Assembly (NCBI RefSeq): GCF_014212055.1
Contig: NZ_JACJVO010000010.1
Coordinates: forward strand, 1-64,000
Source: Cohnella zeiphila
Lineage (GTDB): Bacteria; Bacillota; Bacilli; Paenibacillales; Paenibacillaceae
Length of the DNA: 64,000 nucleotides
Direction of reading: 5' to 3'
The notes under the pieces were generated by a model. It ran no database searches and was not told where the DNA came from. It saw nothing but the letters and a program-made list of their open reading frames with translations. The position numbers and the translations under genes were made by a program. Of this stretch, positions 35,246 to 45,209 are shown piece after piece; the stretch's first letter is position 1; every line of letters starts with the position of its first letter.

Positions 35246-35980
35246 TTAAACTTCCTTGTTGATGACCGTCAGAGACGCGGTTCCGTCCCCGATACGGATC
35301 GTCTTGACGAGCAAGGAAATCTTGTTGTCCTCATTCAGCAGATCCCAGTAGAACCGCGCCGTCTCTTGCTCGTCGTCGAACAGCGGCGCCAGCTGCGGCT
35401 CGCCCGCGAACGAAGGAAGCGGATTGCCGTCTCCCACGTACGTCGAGATGAAGTGGCCGTAGCCTGCGATCGCTTTTTCATAGTGGAAAAATTGCCGCTT
35501 CGTCTGCGACTCGTCGTTCTCGTTCGACTTGAGGATGGACAGCTTGTAGGCGTTCTGCCGGTCGTTCAAGTCGACGAGCCCCGAGATGCGCGGCGTGAAG
35601 TTCGGCGGATCCGGCTCATAGGTACGGGTCGCGAGCGCCTGCTCGAACGTGCTTCCTTGCTTCAGCGCCTCCCAAATCGTGTCGGTCTGGTCGCCGTTCG
35701 TCACGATATGGGCGCCGCCTTCATGCCGCAGCGGATAGTAAATGATGAGCGAAGGATCGGACAGCTTTGCGGGATCGCGCGCCTCCGTCCGGAGGAATCC
35801 GTTCTCCTCAGGCACGAAAATCCGGTTGCGGCTGTTCTCGCTTCTGCCCATGATCCAATACACTTGTAAGTATCGCGTCGCGTCCGGCGTCAGCCCGATG
35901 ACGATTCCGCGGCCCGGGTACGCGTTCTCCTTCAAGGTCTGTACGGTACGATCCGCCAGCTCCTGCCAATTCGCAGCCAT
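35246..35980 (-). CDS. purO: PurO-type IMP cyclohydrolase
   Basis: This 244-residue protein matches the IMP_cyclohyd (PurO-like) family, first known from archaea, which closes the second ring of IMP. Visible signs are YPGRGIVIGLTPDATRYLQVYWIMGRSENSRNR at the start and GDQTDTIWEAL with TYEPDPPNFTPRISGLVDL in the middle. It lies 16 bp downstream of an AICAR transformylase that lacks its own cyclohydrolase domain, so the two proteins together replace the usual bifunctional PurH. Its 16-bp distance from purD shows it belongs to the operon. Confidence 0.88.
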   Translation of the reverse strand: MAANWQELADRTVQTLKENAYPGRGIVIGLTPDATRYLQVYWIMGRSENSRNRIFVPEENGFLRTEARDPAKLSDPSLIIYYPLRHEGGAHIVTNGDQTDTIWEALKQGSTFEQALATRTYEPDPPNFTPRISGLVDLNDRQNAYKLSILKSNENDESQTKRQFFHYEKAIAGYGHFISTYVGDGNPLPSFAGEPQLAPLFDDEQETARFYWDLLNEDNKISLLVKTIRIGDGTASLTVINKEV

Positions 35981-35996
35981 GTTCGTCGCCCCTTCC

Positions 35997-37178
35997 TCAG
36001 TGATGGAACAGGCGCACGCCGGAGTACACCATCACCATGCCGTAATCGTTCGCAGCTTGCACCACTTCTTCGTCCCGCAGCGAGCTGCCGGCTTGGATCA
36101 CATACTTCACGCCGCTGCGGCTTGCGCGATCGAGGTTGTCGCGGAACGGCAGGAAAGCGTCGGAGCCGTACGAGACGCCGGCAAGGCCGTGCAGCCATTC
36201 GCGTTTCTCCTCGCGCGTCAGCCGCGCGGGCACTTCCTCGAAGCAGCTCTCCCAAGCCGCCTGCTCGACCGGCGTGACCTCGTCCTCAAGCCACAGGTCG
36301 ATGGCGTTGTTCTGCTCGGCCCGCGCCAGCCCTTCGCGGAACTTCATGTTCAGCGCGGCCGGATGCTGGCGGAGATACCAGCGGTCCGCCTTGTCGCCGG
36401 CGAGGCGCGTGCAGTGAATGCGGGACTGCTGGCCCGCGCCGATGCCGATCGTCTGGCCGTCCAGCGCGTAGCAGATGGAGTTGGATTGCGTGTATTTGAG
36501 CGTGATGAGCGCCACGAGCAGGTCGCGCTTCGCGCTGTCCGGCAGCTCCTTGTTCTCCGTTACGATCTTGTCGAATACCGAAGCGTCAGGCACCGCGTTG
36601 TTGCGCTCCTGCTGCAGCTTCAAGCCGAACAGCGTGCGGGTCTCGATCGGGTCCGGGACGTACTCCGGATCGATCTGCAGAATGAGGTACTTGCCGCCCT
36701 TCTTCTGCTTCAGGATGTCGAGCGCTTCCGGCGTGTAGCCCGGCGCGACGACGAGGTCGGACACCTCGCGCTTGAGCAGCAGCGCGGTCGACGCGTCCAC
36801 GACGTCACTCAGCGCGGCGGCGTCGCCGAAGGAGGACATGCGGTCGGCTCCGCGGGCCCGCGCATAGGCGGTTGCCAGCGGCGAAAGCTCCATGCCGTCG
36901 ACGAAATAAGCTTTCGCCAATTCCGGCGTAAACGGCACGGATACCGCCGCGCCGGCCGGGCTTACGTGCTTGAAGGACGCCGCAGCCGGCAGGCCGGTCG
37001 CCTGGCGCAGCTCGCGCACGAGCTGGAACGCGTTCAGGGCGTCCAGCAGATTGATGAAGCCGGGATCGCCGTTCACGACGGTCAGCGGCAGCGGCTTGCC
37101 GTCCTCGGAAAATAGCTTCGCTTCCTTCTGGTGCGGGTTCATGCCGTATCGCAGCGCGATTTCGTTCTTTTCGCTCAT
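35997..37178 (-). CDS. purH: stand-alone AICAR transformylase (PurH C-terminal part)
   Basis: This 393-residue protein begins IALRYGMNPHQKEAKLF, which corresponds to the start of the formyltransferase half of bifunctional PurH. It has the catalytic Lys-His in ASFKHVSPAGAAV and the folate-site region SYGSDAFLPFRDNLDRASRSGVKYVIQAGSSLRDEEV. The N-terminal IMP cyclohydrolase domain (about 195 residues in Bacillus PurH) is missing. It should convert AICAR to FAICAR using 10-formyl-tetrahydrofolate. The next gene supplies cyclohydrolase activity. Confidence 0.92.
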   Translation of the reverse strand: MSEKNEIALRYGMNPHQKEAKLFSEDGKPLPLTVVNGDPGFINLLDALNAFQLVRELRQATGLPAAASFKHVSPAGAAVSVPFTPELAKAYFVDGMELSPLATAYARARGADRMSSFGDAAALSDVVDASTALLLKREVSDLVVAPGYTPEALDILKQKKGGKYLILQIDPEYVPDPIETRTLFGLKLQQERNNAVPDASVFDKIVTENKELPDSAKRDLLVALITLKYTQSNSICYALDGQTIGIGAGQQSRIHCTRLAGDKADRWYLRQHPAALNMKFREGLARAEQNNAIDLWLEDEVTPVEQAAWESCFEEVPARLTREEKREWLHGLAGVSYGSDAFLPFRDNLDRASRSGVKYVIQAGSSLRDEEVVQAANDYGMVMVYSGVRLFHH

Positions 37179-37221
37179 CGGTTTATCCTCGTCCCTTCCC
37201 TGTATCGGTCGTCGCCCGGCG

Positions 37222-37845
37222 CTATTCGCCGGGACGAACGTTCACTTTCCGATCCGTCAGCGTCACGCGGCCTTCCGCGATCCATCTCACTGCAAGCGGC
37301 AGCAGCTCATGCTCCGCCGCATGAATTCGCTCCGCCAGCGTCTCTTCCGTATCGCCTTCGCGCACTTCGACTGCACGCTGAGCGACGATCGGTCCGGTAT
37401 CCATCCCGCCGTCCACGAAGTGAACCGTCACGCCCGTCAGCTTGACGCCGTATTCGAGCGCCTGCCGCACCGCTCCCACGCCAGGAAAAGCGGGCAGAAG
37501 CGCCGGATGGATGTTGATCATCCTTCCGTAATAAGGCTTCACGATCACGTCCGTGATCAGCCGCATATAGCCGGCCAGCACGATCAGCTCGATGCCTTCG
37601 TCGTTCAGGCGGCGGACAATCTCTTGCTCATAGGCTTCGCGGGACGGATAGTCCTTGGGCTTGAAAAGAAACGTCGGCACGCCGAGCGACTCCGCCCGCT
37701 GAACGACCCGCGCGGCGGGCTTGTCGCAGACGAGCAGCGCGAGCTCGGCGGGGATATTCGTCGCCCGAACCGCTTCGGCCAGCGCTTGAAAATTGCTCCC
37801 GCCGCCTGAAGCGAATACCGCGATTTTCAGCCGGGACGACGCCAT
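37222..37845 (-). CDS. purN: phosphoribosylglycinamide formyltransferase
   Basis: This 207-residue folate-dependent GAR transformylase catalyses step 3. Visible signs are AVFASGGGSNFQAL at the N-terminus, the catalytic N-H in INIHPALLPAFPG, and the Asp of VHFVDGGMDTGPIV. It starts at 37845 where the purM stop TAA overlaps its ATG by one base (TAATG), giving tight translational coupling. The frame is open further upstream inside purM but that part is not coding. Confidence 0.96.
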   Translation of the reverse strand: MASSRLKIAVFASGGGSNFQALAEAVRATNIPAELALLVCDKPAARVVQRAESLGVPTFLFKPKDYPSREAYEQEIVRRLNDEGIELIVLAGYMRLITDVIVKPYYGRMINIHPALLPAFPGVGAVRQALEYGVKLTGVTVHFVDGGMDTGPIVAQRAVEVREGDTEETLAERIHAAEHELLPLAVRWIAEGRVTLTDRKVNVRPGE

Positions 37846-38888
37846 TACAGCTCCGCCCCTCCGAACGTAACGATCTTGCGGCCTTCGGTGACTTTTCCGA
37901 TGACGTAGGCTCGTTCGCCGCATTGCTTGGCAAGCTCGACGGCTTGCTGCGCCTGGTCGGCGGGCACGACGAGCACCATGCCGACGCCCATGTTGAACGT
38001 CGTGAACATGTCTCGGTCGCTGATCGCGCCGTCCCGCTGCATCAGCTTGAAGATCGGCTGGATCGGCCACGAGCCGAGCTCGATGTCGACGTTCACGCCA
38101 TCCGGCAGCACGCGCGGAATGTTCTCGATGAAGCCGCCTCCGGTAATGTGCGCCATGCCTTTGACCGTCACGCTCTCGATCAGCTTCAGCACCGACTTGA
38201 CGTAGATGCGGGTCGGCTCGATCAGCACGTCGCCGAGCGTCCGTCCTTCAAGCTCCGGCAGCTTGTCGGCGAAGGAGTACCCTTTGGTCTCGATGAGGAG
38301 GCGCCGAACGAGCGAGTAGCCGTTGGAGTGGACGCCGCTGGAGCCGAGCCCGATGACCGCGTCTCCCGGAGCGATGGTCGAGCCGTCGATCGCTTTCGGC
38401 TTGTCCACGATGCCGACGGTGAAGCCGGCGATGTCGTACTCGCCGTCCTGGTACATGCCCGGCATCTCCGCCGTCTCGCCGCCGATCAGCGCGCAGCCCG
38501 CCTGCTCGCAGCCGTCGGCTACGCCTTTGACGATCGCTTCGATCTTCTCGGGAACCAGCTTGCCGCAGGCCAGGTAATCGAGGAAAAACAGCGGCTCGGC
38601 TCCCGTCACCACGACGTCGTTCACGCACATGGCGACCGCGTCGATGCCGATCGTGTCGTGCTTGTCCAGCATGAACGCCAGCTTCAGCTTCGTGCCGACG
38701 CCGTCCGTCCCCGAGACGAGCACCGGCTCTTCGTACTTGTCCTTGTTCAGCCCGAACAGCCCGCCGAACCCGCCGAGCCCCGTCAGCACTTCCGGACGAA
38801 ACGTCTTGCGAACGTGCTTCTTCATCCGTTCGACCGCTTCGTTGCCCGCGGCGATGTCCACGCCGGCCTGTTTGTACGCTTCGGACAC
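37845..38888 (-). CDS. purM: phosphoribosylformylglycinamidine cyclo-ligase
   Basis: This 347-residue AIR synthetase catalyses ring closure to AIR (step 5). Visible signs are [14 protein letters not shown], the ATP-binding [31 protein letters not shown] and [16 protein letters not shown]. The second of two GTG codons (38888) was chosen because AAGGAG lies 8 bp upstream and overlaps the first GTG. It is separated from purF by 173 bp containing hairpins. Confidence 0.96.
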   Translation of the reverse strand: MSEAYKQAGVDIAAGNEAVERMKKHVRKTFRPEVLTGLGGFGGLFGLNKDKYEEPVLVSGTDGVGTKLKLAFMLDKHDTIGIDAVAMCVNDVVVTGAEPLFFLDYLACGKLVPEKIEAIVKGVADGCEQAGCALIGGETAEMPGMYQDGEYDIAGFTVGIVDKPKAIDGSTIAPGDAVIGLGSSGVHSNGYSLVRRLLIETKGYSFADKLPELEGRTLGDVLIEPTRIYVKSVLKLIESVTVKGMAHITGGGFIENIPRVLPDGVNVDIELGSWPIQPIFKLMQRDGAISDRDMFTTFNMGVGMVLVVPADQAQQAVELAKQCGERAYVIGKVTEGRKIVTFGGAEL

Positions 38889-38941
38889 TTCGTTCACTCC
38901 TTAGAAATTCGGTGAATGATTACTTTCCTTTTTCGTCGTAA

Positions 38942-39003
38942 CGCCAGCGGAACGACGTCTCTTCTGGCGCCAAGGTGGAGCGTTAGCCGATTTTCTCGGC
39001 TAA
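38942..39003 (-). other. two hairpins in the purF-purM gap
   Basis: CGCCAG (38942-38947) pairs with CTGGCG (38964-38969), and TTAGCCGA (38983-38990) pairs with TCGGCTAA (38996-39003). Neither has a T run. They could set mRNA processing or stability in the operon. Confidence 0.45.
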
Positions 39004-39061
39004 CTCACCCACCAGCGACGCCCAACGCGGAGCGTCAGCCGCATGGTGCGACGATCGCGAG

Positions 39062-40558
39062 TCAATCGCAGCTGCAGGAAGTCGCCTTCGCCAGCTCGAA
39101 CTCCACCTTCGTCGGGTAATCGTGGTCGAAGCAGCTGAGGCAGAGGCCGCGATTCTTCTCGCCGTCGTGCCCGCCGACCGCATCGATCAGCCCTTCCTTG
39201 CTCAGGAAGTAGAGCGAATCGGCGTTGATCGCCTTGCGGATCTCCTCCACCGACTTGGTGGACGCGATCAGATCCGCCGGGTTCGGCGTGTCGATGCCGT
39301 AGTAGCACGGGTTCATAAAAGGCGGCGACGAGATGCGAACGTGAACCTCGGTCGCGCCCGCTTCTCGCAGCATGTTGACGATGCGCAGCGACGTCGTGCC
39401 CCGGACGATCGAGTCGTCGATCATGACGACGCGCTTGCCTTCGACGACTTTGCGGACGGCGGACAGCTTCATTTTGACGCCCTTCTCGCGCAGCTCCTGC
39501 GAAGGCTGGATGAACGTCCGGCCGGTGTACTTGTTCTTGATCAGTCCGAGCTCGTACGGGATGCCCGTCTGCTCGGCGTAGCCGATCGCGGCCGAGATGC
39601 TCGAATCCGGCACGCCGGTTACGATGTCCGCGTCGACAAAAGCTTCCTGCGCGAGCTGCTGGCCCATCCGTTTGCGAGCCGAATGCAGGTTGACCGAGTA
39701 GATGTCGCTGTCCGGCCGGGCGAAGTAGATGTACTCCATCGCGCACACCGCGCGGCGCTCCATCTTCGCGAAGCGTTCCTCGCGCAGGCCGTCCTTGTCC
39801 AGCACGAGCAGCTCGCCCGGCTGAACGTCGCGCACGAACTCGGCGCCGATCGTCTCCAAGGCGCACGTCTCCGACGCGAAAATGTACGCCTCGCCGAGCC
39901 GCCCCATGACGAGCGGACGGAAGCCGTTCGGGTCGCAGGCCGCGATCAGCCGGTCCTTCGTCATGATCAGGAACGCGTAGCCTCCGATCAGCCGGGCGAA
40001 CGCATCCTTGACCGCCTCGACCAGGTCCTTCGGAGAGCGGGCGATCAGGTGGGCGATGACTTCGGTGTCGCTGGACGTCTGAAAAATCGACCCCTGCTCC
40101 TCCAGCTCCCGCCGGATGACCGGCTCGTTGACGAGGTTGCCGTTCGTACAAACCGCCAGGTCTCCGTCACGGTATTTGAACACGAGCGGCTGAGCGTTGC
40201 CGAGCTTGCTGGAGCCCGACGTCGAATACCGGACGTGCCCGATCGCGCGGTCTCCCTTCAGCGCGCCGAGACGGTCGCGGTCGAACACTTCCTTGACCAG
40301 CCCCATGCCGCGGTGATAATGGAATTCTCCGTCCTCGGAAGCGCAGATGCCGCAGCTCTCTTCGCCGCGGTGCTGCAGCGCGTGCAGGCCGTAATAAGAC
40401 AGACCGGCAGCGTCGGGATGGCCGAACACGCCGAACACCCCGCACTCTTCCTTCGCCTTGTCGAAAATCTCTTCCTGAAAGCCGCCCTCGTTATAATGGT
40501 TCCCGGTCCAGAACCGGGCTTCGGCGGCGTCAACTCCGGATTTTACTGCATCCGGCAT
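39062..40558 (-). CDS. purF: amidophosphoribosyltransferase
   Basis: This 498-residue enzyme catalyses the committed step of purine synthesis. The N-terminal class-II glutaminase has its Cys at about residue 39 ([10 protein letters not shown]) after a propeptide, as in Bacillus. The PRTase part carries [15 protein letters not shown]-terminal Cys residues ([12 protein letters not shown]) are consistent with the Fe-S type PurF known from Bacillus. The start at 40558 was chosen over an ATG 18 bp upstream because GGAAGG precedes it. It overlaps purL by 16 bp. Confidence 0.96.
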   Translation of the reverse strand: MPDAVKSGVDAAEARFWTGNHYNEGGFQEEIFDKAKEECGVFGVFGHPDAAGLSYYGLHALQHRGEESCGICASEDGEFHYHRGMGLVKEVFDRDRLGALKGDRAIGHVRYSTSGSSKLGNAQPLVFKYRDGDLAVCTNGNLVNEPVIRRELEEQGSIFQTSSDTEVIAHLIARSPKDLVEAVKDAFARLIGGYAFLIMTKDRLIAACDPNGFRPLVMGRLGEAYIFASETCALETIGAEFVRDVQPGELLVLDKDGLREERFAKMERRAVCAMEYIYFARPDSDIYSVNLHSARKRMGQQLAQEAFVDADIVTGVPDSSISAAIGYAEQTGIPYELGLIKNKYTGRTFIQPSQELREKGVKMKLSAVRKVVEGKRVVMIDDSIVRGTTSLRIVNMLREAGATEVHVRISSPPFMNPCYYGIDTPNPADLIASTKSVEEIRKAINADSLYFLSKEGLIDAVGGHDGEKNRGLCLSCFDHDYPTKVEFELAKATSCSCD

Positions 40559-42786
40559 GGGATCGCTTCCTTCCATGGCATACGGAATTCGTTCAAAGGT
40601 GCCTGAATCGCGATATGTCCGTTAATGGAAATGGTCAGTTGTTCTCCGCCTACCGTGCCCAGCCGCTGCACGGGCACGCCGCTCTCGGCCAGGAACGCGG
40701 CCAGCGCTTCGGCCTTCTCCGGCTTCGTCGACAGCAGAATGCGCGACTGCGATTCGCTGAACAGCGCCAGGTCGGGGCGCAGGTTCGTCGCGAAGTCGAC
40801 GGTGGCGCCAAGGCCGCGGCCGAAGCCGGATTCCGCGATCGCCGCGGCGAGTCCGCCTTCGGACAGATCGTGCGCCGAAGCGACGAGCCCTTTGCGGATC
40901 GCGCCCAGCACCGACTTGAGCAAGCGCTGCTCGACGGCCAGGTCCAGCTCCGGCGGACGGCCTTCGGTCAAGCCGTGCACGGCGTATTGGAACTCGCTGC
41001 CGCCGATCTCCGCTTTCGTCTCGCCGAGCAGGAAGATGACGTCGCCTTCCGCTTTGAAGTCCTGCGTGGTGATGTGGTCGATATCTTCCACAAGGCCGAC
41101 CATGCCGACGACCGGCGTCGGGTAGATGGCGCCCTTGGCGTTCTCGTTATACAGGGAGACGTTGCCGCCGATGACCGGCGTCTCCAGGAAGCGGCAGGCT
41201 TCGGCCATGCCGTCGACGGCCTTCTCCATCTGCCAGAAAACTTCAGGCTTCTCCGGAGAGCCGAAGTTCAGGTTGTCCGTAATGGCGAGAGGTTCGCCGC
41301 CGGAGCAGACGATGTTGCGCGCCGCTTCCGCGACCGCGATGCGTCCGCCGACTTCCGGGTCGAGGTAGACGTAACGTCCGTTGCAGTCCGTCGTCATCGC
41401 CAGCGCCTTGCGCGTGCCGCGGATCGTAACGACCGCCGCGTCCGAGCCCGGAACGACCGCCGTCGAAGTCCGCACTTGGTAGTCGTACTGGCTGTACACC
41501 CACTCTTTGCTTGCGAGCGAGGGGGAGCCGAGCACTTTTTGAAGCGCGTCGTTCAGGTCGATCGCTTGCTCGTAGCGGTTCGTGTCGATCGAACCGTTCT
41601 TCAGATAGTAATCCGGTACTTTGGAAGGCTTGTCATACACCGGGCAGTCGTCGACGAGCGCCTTGACCGGCATATCGCCGACCACCTCGCCCTTGTGAAA
41701 CAACCGCAGTCGTCCGTCGTCGGTTACCTTGCCCACTTTGTGGCAATCCAGCCCCCACCGCGCGAAAATCGCTCTCGCCTGCTCTTCGTGCTTCGGTTCG
41801 GTGACGAAAAGCATCCGCTCCTGCGACTCGGACAGCATCATTTCGTAAGCGGTCATGCCTTCCTCGCGCTGCGGCACCTCGTCGAGGTACAGCTCCATGC
41901 CGTTGCCGGCCTTGCTCGCCATCTCCGAGCTCGAGCAGGTGAGGCCCGCGGCGCCCATGTCCTGGATGCCGAGCACGATGCCGGACGCGATCAGCTCGAG
42001 CGTCGCTTCCATGACGAGCTTCTCCATGAACGGGTCGCCGACTTGCACGGCGGAACGCTTCGCTTCCGACTCGGCGGTCAGGTCCTCCGACGCGAACGTC
42101 GCGCCGTGGATGCCGTCGCGGCCGGTGGCCGGGCCGACGTAGAAGACCGGGTTGCCGACGCCTTTGGCGACGCCGCGCTGGATTTGGTCGTGGTCGATCA
42201 GGCCGACGCACATCGCGTTGACGAGCGGGTTGCCCTCATACGACTCATCGAACATGACTTCGCCGGCGACCGTCGGGATGCCGATACAGTTGCCGTAGCC
42301 GGCGATTCCGCTGACGACATGCTCGAACAGGTAGCGAACGCGGTCGTTCTCCAACCGGCCGAACCGCAAGGAATTGAGCAAGGCGATCGGGCGCGAGCCC
42401 ATCGAGAAAATGTCGCGGATAATGCCGCCGACACCGGTCGCCGCGCCTTGGTACGGCTCGACGGCGGACGGGTGGTTGTGCGACTCGATCTTGAACACGA
42501 CGGCCTGGTTGTCGCCAATGTCGACGATGCCGGCGCCTTCGCCGGGGCCCATCAGGACGCGCGGGCCGGTCGTCGGGAAGCGGCGGAGCAGCGGCTTGGA
42601 GTTCTTGTAGGCGCAATGCTCGGACCACATGACGCTAAAAACGCCGATCTCCGTATAGTTAGGCTGCCGGCCGAGGAATTCGCAGATGAGCGCGTATTCC
42701 GAGTCGGACACGCCGAATTGCTTGTAAATTTTCTGCTCGGCGATCTGCTCGATCGTCGGCTCTTTCGCGGCGGTTTGCTGCGCCAT
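40543..42786 (-). CDS. purL: FGAM synthase subunit PurL
   Basis: This 747-residue large subunit of small-type FGAM synthase catalyses step 4 with PurS and PurQ. Visible signs are [51 protein letters not shown] and [16 protein letters not shown]. It lacks a fused glutaminase, as expected beside purQ. The start is the ATG at 42786, and it begins 16 bp after purQ. Confidence 0.97.
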   Translation of the reverse strand: MAQQTAAKEPTIEQIAEQKIYKQFGVSDSEYALICEFLGRQPNYTEIGVFSVMWSEHCAYKNSKPLLRRFPTTGPRVLMGPGEGAGIVDIGDNQAVVFKIESHNHPSAVEPYQGAATGVGGIIRDIFSMGSRPIALLNSLRFGRLENDRVRYLFEHVVSGIAGYGNCIGIPTVAGEVMFDESYEGNPLVNAMCVGLIDHDQIQRGVAKGVGNPVFYVGPATGRDGIHGATFASEDLTAESEAKRSAVQVGDPFMEKLVMEATLELIASGIVLGIQDMGAAGLTCSSSEMASKAGNGMELYLDEVPQREEGMTAYEMMLSESQERMLFVTEPKHEEQARAIFARWGLDCHKVGKVTDDGRLRLFHKGEVVGDMPVKALVDDCPVYDKPSKVPDYYLKNGSIDTNRYEQAIDLNDALQKVLGSPSLASKEWVYSQYDYQVRTSTAVVPGSDAAVVTIRGTRKALAMTTDCNGRYVYLDPEVGGRIAVAEAARNIVCSGGEPLAITDNLNFGSPEKPEVFWQMEKAVDGMAEACRFLETPVIGGNVSLYNENAKGAIYPTPVVGMVGLVEDIDHITTQDFKAEGDVIFLLGETKAEIGGSEFQYAVHGLTEGRPPELDLAVEQRLLKSVLGAIRKGLVASAHDLSEGGLAAAIAESGFGRGLGATVDFATNLRPDLALFSESQSRILLSTKPEKAEALAAFLAESGVPVQRLGTVGGEQLTISINGHIAIQAPLNEFRMPWKEAIPCRMQ

Positions 42787-42802
42787 TGGTCGATGTCCCT
42801 CC

Positions 42803-43489
42803 TTAGCGGGCCGATGCGGCCTGAGATACGAATGCTTGAAGCGCGGACTTGAACATCCGGGCGCCGTCCGCCGAGCCGAGCAGGTCGCTGACCGCGCGCT
42901 CCGGATGCGGCATCATGCCGACGACGTTGCCCGCTTCGTTGCAGATGCCGGCGATGTTGTCGACGGAGCCGTTGGGATTTTCCCCTGCATAGCGGAAAAC
43001 GATCTGGTTGTTCGCTTTGAGGCGAGCCAGCGTCTCGTCGTCGCAATAGAAGTTGCCTTCGCCGTGCGCGATCGGGATGCGGACGACTTCGCCCTTCTCG
43101 TAATCGTTCGTGAACGCCGTTCCCGCGTTCTCGACGCGGAGGTCGACGGGGTGGCAGCGGAATTTGAGGGAATTGTTGCGGATAAGCGCACCCGGCAAAA
43201 GTCCTGCTTCGGTCAGAATCTGGAAGCCGTTGCAGACGCCCAGGATAAACTTACCCTTTTCGGCGGCTTTGCGAACTTCCGCCATGACCGGAGCGAAGCG
43301 GGCGATCGCGCCGCAGCGCAGGTAGTCGCCGTAGGAGAAGCCGCCCGGCACGAGGATGGCGTCATAGTCGGACAGATCGGTGGCGGTGTGCCACACGTAG
43401 TCGACGGGCTGCCGCACGACGTCCTCGACCGCCTTCAGCATGTCGATGTCGCAGTTGGAGCCCGGAAAAACGAGTACCGCGAATTTCAT
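42803..43489 (-). CDS. purQ: FGAM synthase glutaminase subunit PurQ
   Basis: This 228-residue class-I glutamine amidotransferase supplies ammonia to PurL. The catalytic Cys is C86 in [11 protein letters not shown] and the His-Glu pair is in [11 protein letters not shown]. The N-terminus [12 protein letters not shown] is typical. It starts 6 bp after the purS stop, with GGAGGG inside the end of purS. Confidence 0.97.
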   Translation of the reverse strand: MKFAVLVFPGSNCDIDMLKAVEDVVRQPVDYVWHTATDLSDYDAILVPGGFSYGDYLRCGAIARFAPVMAEVRKAAEKGKFILGVCNGFQILTEAGLLPGALIRNNSLKFRCHPVDLRVENAGTAFTNDYEKGEVVRIPIAHGEGNFYCDDETLARLKANNQIVFRYAGENPNGSVDNIAGICNEAGNVVGMMPHPERAVSDLLGSADGARMFKSALQAFVSQAASAR

Positions 43490-43495
43490 CGGGGT

Positions 43496-43738
43496 TCAGC
43501 CCTCCAGTTCGAAGCGATAGTCTTCGATGACGGTGTTGGCCAGCAGCTTCTCGCACATCGCCTTGACCCGTTCCTCCGCCTTCGCCCGGTCGTTCGTGTC
43601 CAGTTGAAGCTCCATGTATTTTCCGATGCGGACCTTGCCGACTTCCTCGAAGCCCATCGTGTGCAGCGAGCCTTGAACGGCGTTGCCCTGCGGATCGAGC
43701 ACGTTCTCTTTGATCGTGACGTATACCGTTGCTTTCAT
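43496..43738 (-). CDS. purS: FGAM synthase subunit PurS
   Basis: This 80-residue protein matches PurS (VTIKENVLDPQGNAVQGSLHTMGF, then KYMELQL), the small subunit that bridges PurL and PurQ. Length and position between purC and purQ are normal for Gram-positive pur operons. Confidence 0.96.
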   Translation of the reverse strand: MKATVYVTIKENVLDPQGNAVQGSLHTMGFEEVGKVRIGKYMELQLDTNDRAKAEERVKAMCEKLLANTVIEDYRFELEG

Positions 43739-43780
43739 GGGTGAATGTCTCCTCCTGATTTGGGGAAAATGGCTTGCGGC

Positions 43781-44710
43781 TTATGGCGCGATCGGCTTCA
43801 GGATGCTGAATCCGACTTTGGATTCGGTCAAACGGCGATGGATGTCCCAGTAGCGGGCCGACGTCGCTTCGACGACTTCGTCGGGCAGGCGGGGCGGCGT
43901 GCTGTTCTTGTCCCAGTCCGAATTCGCCAGGTAAGCGCGGACCGGCTCCTTGTCCATGCTGTCGATCTCGACGTCCAGCTTGTAGTTCTCCTTGGCCCAG
44001 AAACGGGAGGAATCGGGCGTGAACAGCTCGTCGATCAGAATGATGTCGTTATCGATAAGGCCGAATTCGAATTTGCAATCGGCAAGAATGATTCCGTTGG
44101 CGTCGCAGTAGCCGCGGCCGAACGCGTACAGGTCCAGGCTGCGGTCGCGCAGCTTCTCCGCGAGGTCTTGGCCGACGCGGCGGGCCATCTCCTCGAACGG
44201 GATGTCCTCGTCGTGGCCGACGTCGTTTTTGCCGGCGGGGGTGAAGATCGGCTGCTCCAGCTGGGAGTTCTTGCGGAGCCCTTCCGGCAGCTTGATGCCG
44301 TTCACTTCGCCGGTCGCCTGGTACTGCCGCCAGCCGCCGCCGGTAATGTAGCCGCGCACGACGCACTCGATGTCGATCCGCTTCGCCTTGCGGGCGACCA
44401 TGATGCGGCCTCCGAGCTTGGCGCGATCGGCGGGATCGACGACGTCTTCGCCAAGCCGGTTCACGTCGGTATGGACGACGTGGTTCGGCAGCAGGTCGCC
44501 GGTCAACCCGAACCAGAACGAGCTGAGGCCGTTCAACACTTGGCCTTTGCCGGGAACCGGCGGATCGAGCACGTAGTCGAACGCGGAAATGCGGTCGGTA
44601 ACGACGATCAGGAGATGCTCTCCGAGATCGTACAGCTCCCGCACCTTCCCTTTGTGGATGAGCGGGGCGCGGACGAGCCCTTCGGCGGTGGACAACGCTT
44701 CTGTCGACAT
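43781..44710 (-). CDS. purC: SAICAR synthase, long form
   Basis: This 309-residue SAICAR synthase catalyses the ATP-dependent addition of aspartate to CAIR. Visible signs are LIHKGKVRELYDLGEHLLIVVTDRISAFD, DIECVVRGYITG and LYAFGRGYCDANGIILADCKFEFG. It is about 70 residues longer than the 240-residue Bacillus enzyme and resembles the long type seen in yeast and some bacteria. AAGGAGG lies 5 bp before the chosen ATG; a longer frame upstream has no ribosome binding site. It is separated from purB by an array of repeats. Confidence 0.95.
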   Translation of the reverse strand: MSTEALSTAEGLVRAPLIHKGKVRELYDLGEHLLIVVTDRISAFDYVLDPPVPGKGQVLNGLSSFWFGLTGDLLPNHVVHTDVNRLGEDVVDPADRAKLGGRIMVARKAKRIDIECVVRGYITGGGWRQYQATGEVNGIKLPEGLRKNSQLEQPIFTPAGKNDVGHDEDIPFEEMARRVGQDLAEKLRDRSLDLYAFGRGYCDANGIILADCKFEFGLIDNDIILIDELFTPDSSRFWAKENYKLDVEIDSMDKEPVRAYLANSDWDKNSTPPRLPDEVVEATSARYWDIHRRLTESKVGFSILKPIAP

Positions 44711-44801
44711 GACAGCCTCCTTGTGGAGCGTAATGGATGTCAATCAGGACTCCGGGGAGCCCGGTTGATTTTTGTTTCGATGCCCGGATGCGGCGGAGTT
44801 G

Positions 44802-45085
44802 GTTTGATATCAGACCAACTCCGCGTTATATCCGCTTCTTCTATGCCTCGTGCGATCGATTTCGTCTGATTTCAGACTAAATCTGCATCCTCTGTGCCTC
44901 GTGCGGCCGAGTTCGTCTGATTTCAGACTAATTTCGCCTCTTCTTATGCCTCGTGCGACCGGTTTAGTCTGATTTCAGACTAATTTCGCCTCTTCTGTGC
45001 CTCGTGCGACCGGTTTAGTCTGATTTCAGACTAATTCTGCCTCTTCTGTGCCTCGTGCGATCTAGATAGTCTGATTTCAGACTAA
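44802..45085. repeat. 51-bp tandem repeat array 2 with palindromic cores (inside pur operon)
   Basis: The core TAGTCTGATTTCAGACTA, an 8-bp inverted repeat around TT (first base varies), starts at 44864, 44915, 44967, 45018 and 45069 (spacing 51, 52, 51, 51). A diverged copy sits at 44802. The rest of each unit (about GCCTCTTCTGTGCCTCGTGC) is also conserved. It occupies the 500-bp gap between purB and purC; in the pur mRNA each core can form a 7-bp hairpin. No gene is present. Confidence 0.9.
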
Positions 45086-45209
45086 TTTCGCCTCTTCTGT
45101 GCCTCGCGCGGCCTTATTGGTATTGGTCGCAATAACTCCTACGCTGCATCCGGCGAATGAAGTGTCCAAAAGCAATAACTTCGTCGGTTCCGAGCTAGGA
45201 AGCCCGCGC

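Noticed and set aside
44802..45085. Possible CRISPR array
   Set aside because: The whole 51-bp unit is conserved, not just a repeat with unique spacers. No cas genes are present. The same holds for arrays 1 and 3.
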